Positions 26,905-34,032 of a DNA stretch of 64,000 nucleotides are shown here, piece after piece (within the stretch, counting starts at the first letter, position 1; every line of letters starts with the position of its first letter). Source of the stretch: Leptogranulimonas caecicola (GTDB lineage Bacteria > Actinomycetota > Coriobacteriia > Coriobacteriales > Atopobiaceae); assembly GCF_023168405.1 (NCBI RefSeq), contig NZ_AP025285.1, positions 1,238,001 through 1,302,000 of the forward strand, read 5' to 3'. Under the pieces are notes generated by a model. That model worked only from the letters and a program-made list of their open reading frames with translations, was not told the DNA's origin and made no database searches. The position numbers and the translations under genes were made by a program.

Positions 26905-27936
26905 TTAACCCAATTGGAAGTAGAGAGCAAAGCCCAAGGCAGCAAACGCGGCCGAAATGATCCAGAAGCGAATCACCACTTTGGTCTCGCTCCACCCTTT
27001 CTTCTCGAAATGGTGGTGCAGGGGCGCCATTAGAAAGACGCGCTTGCCGGTGGCCTTGAAGCTGGCCACCTGAATCATCACCGAGAGGGCTTCGCAAATG
27101 AACAAGCCACCCATGATGAGGGAGGTGACCTCGGTCTTGGTAAGCACCGCCAAAGCTGCGAAAGCCGCGCCCAAGGCCAAAGACCCGGTGTCTCCCATAA
27201 AGATCTGCGCAGGGTAGCAATTGAACCAGAGAAAGCCCACGCAAGAGCCGCCCACAGCCGCGGCAAAAACAGCCAGGGGAAGCTCGTTGTAGCGGAAGCA
27301 CACCATGGCCATGAAGATCATGACCACCAGCACCGAGCCTGCTGCCAAGCCGTCAAGGCCGTCGGTGAGGTTTACCGCATTAGAGAGGCCGGCCAAAAGC
27401 AGGAAGACGAAGACGACGTAGAGCCAGGGGATGTCAAAGGTGCCCCCCTCATAGGGAATAGAGGTGGTGAGCACTCCCAAATCGATGGAGAGACCGCCTG
27501 GAAAAGCCACTACCGGAGCAATGTCTGCCCAGTTCACCGCAGCCAAGCAGAAACCCACAGAGATCGCCGTGAGGCCGATCATCTTTTGTGAAGGAGTGAG
27601 GCCCAAAGAGCGGCCATGGGAGACAGACTCGATATCGTCTGCCAAACCCAAAAAAGCCGTGGCATAGGTCACGACGACCGCCAGCACCAAGTCTGGGGTC
27701 CATTGGCCAAAGAGCACCAGCGTCACCAAGATGGCGGCCAACATAGCGGCGCCCCCCATGGTAGGCGTGCCTTGCTTTACCAGATGCGTGTTGGGGCCAT
27801 CGGCACGCACCTGCTGCCCTACGCCCCGGTTGTGCATGAAGCTGATGAAGGGCGGCAAGAACAACAGTGAAATCACTACCGCACAGCCAAAGGTCAAAAG
27901 GATGGTGTAGGTGGGATAGGCGTGGACTGCAAGCAC
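26905..27936 (-). CDS. mraY: Phospho-N-acetylmuramoyl-pentapeptide transferase
   Basis: Integral membrane enzyme making lipid I from UDP-MurNAc-pentapeptide and undecaprenyl phosphate. About ten membrane segments; motifs GTPTMGGAAML, FLGLADDIE with the Asp pair, NLTDGLDGLAAG, FMGDTGSLALGAAFAAL and MAPLHHHFEKKGWSETKVVIRFW are diagnostic. GTG at 27936 shares one base with the murF stop and has GGAGG 10 nt upstream. 343 aa is normal. Confidence 0.96.
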   Translation of the reverse strand: MLAVHAYPTYTILLTFGCAVVISLLFLPPFISFMHNRGVGQQVRADGPNTHLVKQGTPTMGGAAMLAAILVTLVLFGQWTPDLVLAVVVTYATAFLGLADDIESVSHGRSLGLTPSQKMIGLTAISVGFCLAAVNWADIAPVVAFPGGLSIDLGVLTTSIPYEGGTFDIPWLYVVFVFLLLAGLSNAVNLTDGLDGLAAGSVLVVMIFMAMVCFRYNELPLAVFAAAVGGSCVGFLWFNCYPAQIFMGDTGSLALGAAFAALAVLTKTEVTSLIMGGLFICEALSVMIQVASFKATGKRVFLMAPLHHHFEKKGWSETKVVIRFWIISAAFAALGFALYFQLG

Positions 27937-29381
27937 TAGGATCGCACCTCCTCGACAAAGGCGTCGAGGCCCACAAAACGCGAGCCCTTGGCCAATACCA
28001 AGTCACCAGCCTCAAGGACCGGCCCCACAATGGAAGCCGCTGCGGCGGCCGTGGGGACGCGCACCAGCTTGTCCTCCGATAAGCCCATGGTAGAAGCAGC
28101 CTCTGCCATCGCATCGGCGTCTTTATCGCCTACCAGCACCAGCATGTCTATAGGCTTGGCAGCCAGGTAGGCGCCCATGAGGCCATGGAGGCGCGGGGCC
28201 TCGCCACCCAACTCGCCCACCTCGCCTATGACAGCGATGCGGCGCCCTTCACAGGAAAGCTCGCACAGCAGGTCTGCCGCCACCGCCAATGAGGAAGGGC
28301 TGGCATTGTAAGTGTCGTCGATGATGCGGAAGCCTCGAGCAGCCTGAATGATATGAGCTCGCATGGCTTGCGGCTCCAGGCTATCAAGCCCTGAGGCTGC
28401 CTGAGTCAAGGTGAGTCCTGCACGCTGGGCTAGGTCGAGGGCCAGAAGGTCGTCGATGACGCACTGGCGGCCGGTGAGCTTGAGCTCTTGATGCACGCGA
28501 TCGCCGCAGAAAGCCACGTCGAACGCAGGGCGGCCCTCGGGCGAGAGGGACACTTGAGAAGCGCAGATGCGGTCGTCCGGATGGAAGCCCACGCGGTCCA
28601 CCAACACTCCAGCAGCCTTAGCAGCCTCGCCAATGGAGGCGGTGAAGTCATCGCCCGAGGTAAGCGCCAACACCGGCTCAAGATCCACACAGCAAGGCAG
28701 CGAAGCGTCAGCCGCGAGCCAAGGGATAACCTCGCTCTTTGCGAGGGCAATGTTTTCTCGGCTTCCCAAGATGCCAATGTGGCTGGTGCCAATATTGGTG
28801 ATGCAGGCCATCTGGGGGCGCGCGCAACGAGCAATGGCGTCGATCTCGCCGGGATGGTTCATGCCCATCTCGCAGACGAAGACCTGGGTGTCATCGGGAG
28901 CTGACAGAATAGTGAGAGGTACACCGATGACCGAGTTGAAGTTGCCTACGTTCTTGTGCACGCAGTAGGTGGTGGCCAGCGCCTGGGCCAGAAGGTCCTT
29001 GGTGGTAGTCTTGCCTACCGAACCGGTGACTCCCAACACCGCCCAGTCCTGCTGGAGGCGGTAGTGCTCGGCCAGACCCAGAAGGAACGCGCCGGCATCG
29101 TCGTGTGCGGCGCGAATGAGGCAGCAGTCTTTCTCGGCAGCTTTGGCGCGCTCAGCCTCTGAGGGCTCGCGAGTCATTACCACGCACGCTGCGCCGGAGT
29201 CCATAGCTGGTAGAGCGTAGTCATTGCCATCTTGAGTCTCGCCCAGAAAGCACACGAAAACAGAGCCTGGGGTCACCAGGCGCGAATCCACCACAAAGCC
29301 GGAGACCTGGCGGGAGGGGTCGCCTGCCAAAATGACAGCACCACAGGTGGATGCCATGGTCTCGACGGAAGCACGATACAT
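27936..29381 (-). CDS. murF: UDP-N-acetylmuramoyl-tripeptide-D-alanyl-D-alanine ligase
   Basis: Adds D-Ala-D-Ala to complete the pentapeptide precursor. ATP loop GVTGSVGKTTTKDLLAQAL, NFNSVIGVPLTIL, CEMGMNHPGEI, NIGTSHIG and RIIDDTYNASPSSLAVAADLL mark MurF. ATG at 29381 (MYRASVETMAST) is preferred; AAAAGGAG lies about 10 nt before it, while the frame's first codon at 29405 is an unsupported TTG. No murE gene is found in the cluster, although its product makes the substrate. Confidence 0.94.
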   Translation of the reverse strand: MYRASVETMASTCGAVILAGDPSRQVSGFVVDSRLVTPGSVFVCFLGETQDGNDYALPAMDSGAACVVMTREPSEAERAKAAEKDCCLIRAAHDDAGAFLLGLAEHYRLQQDWAVLGVTGSVGKTTTKDLLAQALATTYCVHKNVGNFNSVIGVPLTILSAPDDTQVFVCEMGMNHPGEIDAIARCARPQMACITNIGTSHIGILGSRENIALAKSEVIPWLAADASLPCCVDLEPVLALTSGDDFTASIGEAAKAAGVLVDRVGFHPDDRICASQVSLSPEGRPAFDVAFCGDRVHQELKLTGRQCVIDDLLALDLAQRAGLTLTQAASGLDSLEPQAMRAHIIQAARGFRIIDDTYNASPSSLAVAADLLCELSCEGRRIAVIGEVGELGGEAPRLHGLMGAYLAAKPIDMLVLVGDKDADAMAEAASTMGLSEDKLVRVPTAAAAASIVGPVLEAGDLVLAKGSRFVGLDAFVEEVRS

Positions 29382-29429
29382 AAGAGCTCTAACTCCTTTT
29401 TTCAAGGGCGCGCGGGCCGAGCCAGGCGG

Positions 29430-31184
29430 CTAAGCGGTAGGGTCGACGCCCATGTCCATGAGAGACTCACCCATGATAGCCGAGAAAACCGGGGCCGCAG
29501 AATCTGCAGCAAGGTGAGGAACGCCGTTCAAAGCGACGTAGACCAGCACTTTGGCATCTGACGCAGGGGCAAAGCCCACCAAGGACGCAAAATAACTGTC
29601 CTGTTTGTACCCGCCAGACTCGTCGGCTTGCTCACCGGTGCCCGTCTTGGCCGCAATGTCATAACCCTCCACAGCAGCGTTCTTGGCGGTGCCTTCCACC
29701 ACGACGGTGCGCATGATGTCGGTCACTGCCTGGGCGGTAGCCTCGGAGCAGGCCTGGGGCCCGGTAGGCCAGTCTACCTGGGTGGTGCCTTCATAGATGA
29801 GGAAGTGGGGCGTGGTGAGAGTGCCTTTGTTGGCGATGGCCGACACGGCGCGCATCATCTGCACCGGCGGCAGGGCCACTGCCTGGCCAAAGGACATGGC
29901 GCCCAGGGTGGCAGAGGTATAGGCCGAGTAGGGCGTCACGATGCCGGCCACCTCGCCGGGGTAGTCGATGCCCGTGGGGCTGCCGATGCCAAACTTGGAG
30001 AGCCCGGAAGAGAAAGCCTCGGCTCCCTCAGCACGGCCCATGAGTACGGCGCCAACATTGGAGGAGCGCCGGATGATCTCGCGCACGGTCATGTCCTGGG
30101 TCTCCTTGCGGCGGTCGTCGTCGTGCACCGCGTCAGAGCCCACCTCGATGCTGCCGGGCACGTTGTAGACGGTGTCTGCATTGAAGACTCCGTTCTCGAT
30201 GCCGATGGCACAAGTGAGCACCTTCATGACCGATCCCGGCTCATAGGAGTCGGTCACCGTGCGCAAGGTGAGTTGCTCAGGCGTTACGGTGGAGGTGTCC
30301 TCAGGGTTCAAGAACGGCGTGGTGCACATGGCTAGGATCTCGCCGTTGGAGGGATCGGTCACCGCCGCAAAGCCCGACTCCGCGCTGTATTGGGCAACGC
30401 CGTCGGAGATCTGCTTCTCGGCGATCTGTTGAATGTTGATATCCAGCGAGATCACTATGTCCGTGCCGTTTTTGGCTGGGGTCTCACTGTAGGCGCCATT
30501 GGCGACGGGAACGCCGCCAGGGCCAACCTCTGTGACCCGCTCGCCGTTGGTGCCGGAAAGGATGTCGTTATATTGAAGCTCGAGGCCGGTGCGGCCCTCC
30601 CCCTCCGAGCCCACAAGGCCAATGACCTGCCCTGCCACAGCCCCGTAAGGATAGACGCGCTTCATGTCCATGAGCGAATAGACGCCGGTAAGCTCCTGTT
30701 TGGCCAGCTCTTGGACCACCTCTTGAGCCACCGAAGTGTCCACCTTTCGCTTGAGATAGACAAAGGTGGAGTCTTTTGTAAGGTCTGCCAGGTAATCTTG
30801 AGAGGTGCCCCCCAGCTTTTGAGCCAATACTTGGGCCACCGCCTGAGGGTCGCGCACGTCTTTGGGGTTGGTGTAGAGGGTGCGGCACTCCACCGAGGTA
30901 GCCAGCACATTGCCGTTGCGGTCATAGATGGTGCCGCGCTTGGCCTGAAGCACCTGGGTATTGGTATGGAGAGCCTTGGCCTGCTGGGCCCTCATGGGCC
31001 CGTCGATGAGCGAGAGATAGAACAACTTGGCGCAGGCCACGATGAAAAAGACCGCCACGCAGGCCAAGACTACCTTGATCCCGTGGTCAAAGGAGCCGCC
31101 AGAGGGACGCGACTCATCATAAGATGAACGACCCTCACCAGGCCTGGGGCGCTGGCGAGGGTGGAAGGATTGCTGTCTAGGCAC
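29430..31184 (-). CDS. ftsI: Class B penicillin-binding protein (FtsI/PBP3 type)
   Basis: Septal transpeptidase that works with FtsW. A Pro/Arg-rich cytoplasmic start (about 35 aa) leads to one membrane segment (KVVLACVAVFFIVACAKLFYL), a PBP dimer domain, and the transpeptidase domain with SVMK (about 318-321), SSN (about 374-376) and KTG (about 513-515). GTG at 31184 (VPRQQSFHP) has AAAGGTG in front and is preferred over the frame's first codon at 31235. No PASTA domains are seen. The gene order rsmH-ftsL-ftsI is canonical. Confidence 0.93.
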   Translation of the reverse strand: MPRQQSFHPRQRPRPGEGRSSYDESRPSGGSFDHGIKVVLACVAVFFIVACAKLFYLSLIDGPMRAQQAKALHTNTQVLQAKRGTIYDRNGNVLATSVECRTLYTNPKDVRDPQAVAQVLAQKLGGTSQDYLADLTKDSTFVYLKRKVDTSVAQEVVQELAKQELTGVYSLMDMKRVYPYGAVAGQVIGLVGSEGEGRTGLELQYNDILSGTNGERVTEVGPGGVPVANGAYSETPAKNGTDIVISLDINIQQIAEKQISDGVAQYSAESGFAAVTDPSNGEILAMCTTPFLNPEDTSTVTPEQLTLRTVTDSYEPGSVMKVLTCAIGIENGVFNADTVYNVPGSIEVGSDAVHDDDRRKETQDMTVREIIRRSSNVGAVLMGRAEGAEAFSSGLSKFGIGSPTGIDYPGEVAGIVTPYSAYTSATLGAMSFGQAVALPPVQMMRAVSAIANKGTLTTPHFLIYEGTTQVDWPTGPQACSEATAQAVTDIMRTVVVEGTAKNAAVEGYDIAAKTGTGEQADESGGYKQDSYFASLVGFAPASDAKVLVYVALNGVPHLAADSAAPVFSAIMGESLMDMGVDPTA

Positions 31185-31349
31185 GAAGGCACCTTTCTTA
31201 GAACACTGGGCAGAAATGGCCGCCCGATGTCCCAAAGTAGGGACTGCGCCTTGGCTCTTGAACGCTTATGCTACCGATAAAAACGTGCCACCGCACACTG
31301 GAGGCCTTCCAGGGGCAGGTGGCATGGGTTTCTCGGCAAGAAGGCGGCG

Positions 31350-31757
31350 TTAGGAGGCAGCAGGCACACTTACCGTAAGGGCTTCGCCGGCCCCGGCATA
31401 GACCATGCCAAGGTTTTGAGTGGCGATAGAGGAGATGCGCGAGTTGTTGGAGAGCACGGCCGATTCGATGCGCAGCTCGCGATTGGCGTCTTCGGCCTGA
31501 GAGAGCTGGGTCTTGGTCTCGGCGTTTGCCTGGAGGGTCTGCACCGTGGCGGCGGTAAGCGCCACGCGCGCACAGCACAGCACGAACATCAGGGCGCAAG
31601 CGGCGATAACCAGCTTGCAGATGTGCCAAAAGCGCGGGCTGACCCCCTGGCGTGCCGCAGCATCAAGACCTCGGCCTTCGACTACGTCGAAGGATGAGGG
31701 AGCTTGCTGTGGAGCGGCGGTGCCCAAAGGACGAGCCGCAGATCCCTGATAGATCAT
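31350..31757 (-). CDS. ftsL: FtsL-like division protein
   Basis: Small bitopic septum protein, called FtsL by position (between rsmH and ftsI) and architecture. It has a hydrophilic N terminus, one membrane segment at about residues 47-68 (LVIAACALMFVLCCARVALT), then a short leucine-zipper-like coiled coil (TLQANAETKTQLSQAEDANRELRIESAVLS) and the end NLGMVYAGAGEALTVSVP, resembling the FtsL/DivIC end. GGAGG lies 5 nt before the ATG. It is preceded by an unusual phased repeat (31775-31856). Confidence 0.85.
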   Translation of the reverse strand: MIYQGSAARPLGTAAPQQAPSSFDVVEGRGLDAAARQGVSPRFWHICKLVIAACALMFVLCCARVALTAATVQTLQANAETKTQLSQAEDANRELRIESAVLSNNSRISSIATQNLGMVYAGAGEALTVSVPAAS

Positions 31758-31774
31758 GGTGCCTCCAGAAAAGT

Positions 31775-31856
31775 GTGGTGCGTTGTGGTGCGATGTAGTG
31801 TGAAGTGGTGCGTTTAAGCTGCGTTGGTGGTGCGAGTGTGGTGTGAAGGTAGTGCC
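31775..31856. repeat. Phased GTGGTGYG repeat array upstream of ftsL
   Basis: Seven copies of GTGGTGCG or close variants on the plus strand start at 31775, 31785, 31795 (GTAGTGTG), 31805, 31827, 31838 (GTGGTGTG) and 31849 (GTAGTGCC). Steps are 10, 10, 10, 22, 11 and 11 nt, i.e. one helical turn. No reading frame explains it. It lies between rsmH and ftsL. It resembles in period, though not exactly in base sequence, the TGGGN-N5 boxes bound by MraZ. Confidence 0.75.
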
Positions 31857-31861
31857 CGCGC

Positions 31862-31903
31862 CTTTATCTGTGAGCTTCTTTAGGGGAGAAGCTCGAGATA
31901 AAG
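31862..31903. other. Strong hairpin between rsmH and ftsL
   Basis: CTTTATCT (31862-31869) pairs with AGATAAAG (31896-31903) and GAGCTTC (31872-31878) with GAAGCTC (31888-31894), giving 15 bp of perfect stem with a small internal bulge. There is no T-run after it on either strand, so it is more likely an RNA-processing or stabilising element than a terminator. Confidence 0.65.
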
Positions 31904-31934
31904 CAAGAAAGAATGGAGGCGCGCCAAAGGGCTT

Positions 31935-32882
31935 CTAGAGCTTTTGGGCTACTCGAAGCTTGGCGCTCCGTGCTCGGGGGTTGCACTCGATCTCATCTGC
32001 AGAAGCCTCTATGGGCCGCCGAGTGAGGACATCGAGTACCGGCACGTTCCCGCACACGCATACCGGGAGATCCGGCGGGCATGTGCACCCTTGGGAATAC
32101 TTGGCAAAGAGATGCTTTACCAGGCGATCCTCCAAAGAGTGATAGCTGATCACCGCGATGCGACCGCCGGGGTTGGCCCAGCGTATTGCCGCTTCGAGAC
32201 CCGTTTCCAGGACCTCCAGCTCGTGGTTCACCTCGATGCGCAGAGCCTGAAAGGTCTTGCGTGCAGGATGCTTGGCGCGGCGGTCTCGCGCTGGATAGGC
32301 GCTGGCTACAATGTCTGCCAAATCCAAGGTGGTCTCGATGGGTCTTTGCTCCCTGCGGCGGCAAATGGCCTCTGCAATTCGAGCTGCGTGCTTCTCGTCT
32401 CCATAGGCTTGAAGAATCCGGATGAGGTCGCCGCGAGAATAGGTCGCGACGATCTCTGCTGCGGTTTGGGTGTGAGTATCCGGGTCCATCCGCATATCGA
32501 GTGGAGCGTCCTCGTGGTAGGAGAAGCCCCGTTCTGGCCTATCAAGCTGCGGGCTCGATACGCCAATGTCGAACAGGAAGCCATCCACCCCGGGAACCTC
32601 AGCCTCGAGCAAAAGCTCGTCGAGCATGCCAAAGTTGCCCTTTAAAAAGAGGTGGTCCACTCCCGGAGCGGCCTCATCAAATCGAGCCGAGGCAGCTTCG
32701 AGGGCAGAGTCGTCCTGATCGATGCCCAAAGACAGGCCGCCTGGCGCCAAATGAGACGCAAGGACCAGCGTGTGACCTGCTCCTCCAAGAGTGCAGTCGC
32801 AGACCACCTGGCCAGGCTTTGGATCGAGAAGCTCGACCACTTCGTCGAGCAACACGGGTACGTGCCGATATTCTTCTGTCAA
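31935..32882 (-). CDS. rsmH: 16S rRNA (cytosine1402-N4)-methyltransferase
   Basis: S-adenosylmethionine-dependent methylation of 16S rRNA C1402. HVPVLLDEVVELLDP at the start, DCTLGGAGHT (SAM motif), DIGVSSPQLDRPERGFSYHEDAPLDMRMD, and the end with RIAVISYHSLEDRLVK and NPRARSAKLRVA are the RsmH blocks. The start is a TTG at 32882 with AGGAG about 10 nt before it. It follows mraZ by 12 nt. Confidence 0.95.
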   Translation of the reverse strand: MTEEYRHVPVLLDEVVELLDPKPGQVVCDCTLGGAGHTLVLASHLAPGGLSLGIDQDDSALEAASARFDEAAPGVDHLFLKGNFGMLDELLLEAEVPGVDGFLFDIGVSSPQLDRPERGFSYHEDAPLDMRMDPDTHTQTAAEIVATYSRGDLIRILQAYGDEKHAARIAEAICRRREQRPIETTLDLADIVASAYPARDRRAKHPARKTFQALRIEVNHELEVLETGLEAAIRWANPGGRIAVISYHSLEDRLVKHLFAKYSQGCTCPPDLPVCVCGNVPVLDVLTRRPIEASADEIECNPRARSAKLRVAQKL

Positions 32883-32894
32883 AGTCCCACGCTC

Positions 32895-33323
32895 CTAGTC
32901 GAACATCAAAGAATCCAGGTTCTCCTCGAAGGCAGCCTGAGCGGCCTCCCAGCGGTCCGTGTTCCAGATTTCGAAGTGATCGACGTTGCCCACGACGGTG
33001 ACTTCGCCCTCTAGCCCAAGGGCCTTGCGTTTGGATTCATCCACCTTGCCGAGCGCGATGCGTCCGGCCGAGTCGACATCCACCGTGACGGTGCGGCCGG
33101 TGAGACCGCCTCGAAGTTTGATGTCGTCGGGATTCCTGGGGTTGTAGCCATTGGGGAAATAGCTTGCAACCCAGGCTTGATGTCCCTCAGGCGTGAAGCC
33201 ATAGAGCGCATCCTTGAGGGGAACAAGGCAGACCTTGTCGTCGAACTCTCGACGCATGTCAGCAGGGAGCGTGAGGCGCACCTTGGAATCAAGGCTATGC
33301 GTTCTGCTGCCTGTCAAATACAT
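32895..33323 (-). CDS. mraZ: Transcriptional regulator MraZ
   Basis: DNA-binding protein with two swapped-hairpin AbrB-like domains that represses the division/wall cluster. HSLDSKVRLTLPADMRREF is the first domain signature and TVDVDSAGRIALGKVDESKRKALG the second; the end EIWNTDRWEAAQ is also typical. 142 aa is normal. It is the first gene of the dcw cluster, and its own promoter carries TGGGN boxes. Confidence 0.95.
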   Translation of the reverse strand: MYLTGSRTHSLDSKVRLTLPADMRREFDDKVCLVPLKDALYGFTPEGHQAWVASYFPNGYNPRNPDDIKLRGGLTGRTVTVDVDSAGRIALGKVDESKRKALGLEGEVTVVGNVDHFEIWNTDRWEAAQAAFEENLDSLMFD

Positions 33324-33382
33324 TGAGAGTCCCCCGCGTTAGGTCTTAGAGCAACTGGCTCCCCTCGCCGTTGCACATCTGC

Positions 33383-33411
33383 ATTCTAGGGTGAACGCCA
33401 CACCTAGGCAA
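33383..33411 (-). promoter_or_regulatory. mraZ promoter P1
   Basis: On the minus strand -35 TTGCCT (33406-33411), a 17-nt spacer and -10 TAGAAT (33383-33388), about 60 nt before the mraZ ATG. It is the best vegetative promoter for the whole dcw cluster. Confidence 0.7.
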
Positions 33412-33418
33412 CACTTCC

Positions 33419-33444
33419 TCCCACCTTCCCCCACCTCATCCCCA
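33419..33444 (-). promoter_or_regulatory. MraZ-type operator boxes at P1
   Basis: On the minus strand TGGGG, TGGGG and TGGGA follow each other with steps of 11 and 10 nt and end 8 nt before the -35. TGGGN direct repeats with 5-nt spacers are the known MraZ binding pattern in E. coli and mycoplasmas, so autoregulation is expected. Confidence 0.65.
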
Positions 33445-33489
33445 CCCCTAGATGTGGCGGTGGAATCCGGTAAAACCCACTCTATCTTG

Positions 33490-33518
33490 ATTTAGAACGG
33501 CTGTTCGCGACTTATCAA
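33490..33518 (-). promoter_or_regulatory. Possible second mraZ promoter with LexA-like palindrome
   Basis: On the minus strand TTGATA (33513-33518), a 17-nt spacer and CTAAAT (33490-33495). The palindrome GAAC-N4-GTTC occupies 33495-33506, inside the spacer. It shares ATTTAGAACNNNNGTTCG with the palindrome before the metallopeptidase/xseA unit (1866-1877). Confidence 0.4.
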
Positions 33519-33885
33519 TCAATTAAGTTAAGGCCATCGAAAACCTGTTCTAGAGTGGTGAAAAGAGCGGGTCGATTGGTCGCTATCCCTGCATGTTACT
33601 TTCTTTATTTAAGTTCTAGCAACCTGTGGCATTCTCAAAAAAGACGACCAGACCAGTTTTGAGAAATTTTCTTTTTCCGTTGTGTAAATTCACCTGAATG
33701 TAGCCTAAAAAGGGATGAGCGGCGCATTTTGAGCCTTGGCTGAGGTCCTTTGCTACCATGGCTTAGCTGGAATTATCAAACTTTGTTGTTATTGGCAAGC
33801 TAATCAGTAAGGTTTTGGGCCGCTTTTAGGGCATCCTAAAAGCCGGCAACCTTTATGAAGCGGCTCCATATTTGCGTCAGGTGGG

Positions 33886-34018
33886 TGGGGCAAAGTGGGA
33901 CGCTTTCCATATGAGCCTATCGGGTGAGGCAAAGTGAGGCATGAGTCCCTCCCCCACAAAAAGGTGGGACGAAGTGGGGAGGCGCTTCTCGGCAACAAAA
34001 AGGTGGGGCAAAGTGGGA
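33886..34018. repeat. Four phased TGGGN-N5-TGGGN box pairs
   Basis: Plus-strand pairs start at 33886/33896 (TGGGG, TGGGA), 33925/33935 (TGAGG, TGAGG), 33965/33975 (TGGGA, TGGGG) and 34004/34014 (TGGGG, TGGGA). Within a pair the step is always 10 nt; between pairs it is 29, 30 and 29 nt. The boxes and the CAAAG spacer are conserved while the DNA between pairs differs, as expected of binding sites. They match the MraZ box pattern but point away from mraZ. Confidence 0.75.
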
Positions 34019-34032
34019 CGCCCCCGAGAGTC

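Larger units (their letters stand above)
33324..34032. other. Large regulatory intergenic region upstream of mraZ
   Basis: 709 nt with no supported gene, and in its middle (33480-33880) visibly more AT-rich than the surroundings. It holds, from mraZ outwards: promoter P1 with TGGG boxes, a possible promoter P2 with a LexA-like palindrome, an inverted repeat TTCTCAAAA/TTTTGAGAA (33632-33665) followed by ATTTTCTTTTT on the plus strand, a perfect hairpin GCTTTTAGG-GCAT-CCTAAAAGC (33822-33843), and four phased box pairs (33886-34018). A small RNA inside it is possible but not shown. Confidence 0.7.

Noticed and set aside
33886-34018. CRISPR-like array (regular 39-40 nt period)
   Set aside because: Only the 15-nt box pairs are conserved, one copy is degenerate, the units are short and no cas genes are near.
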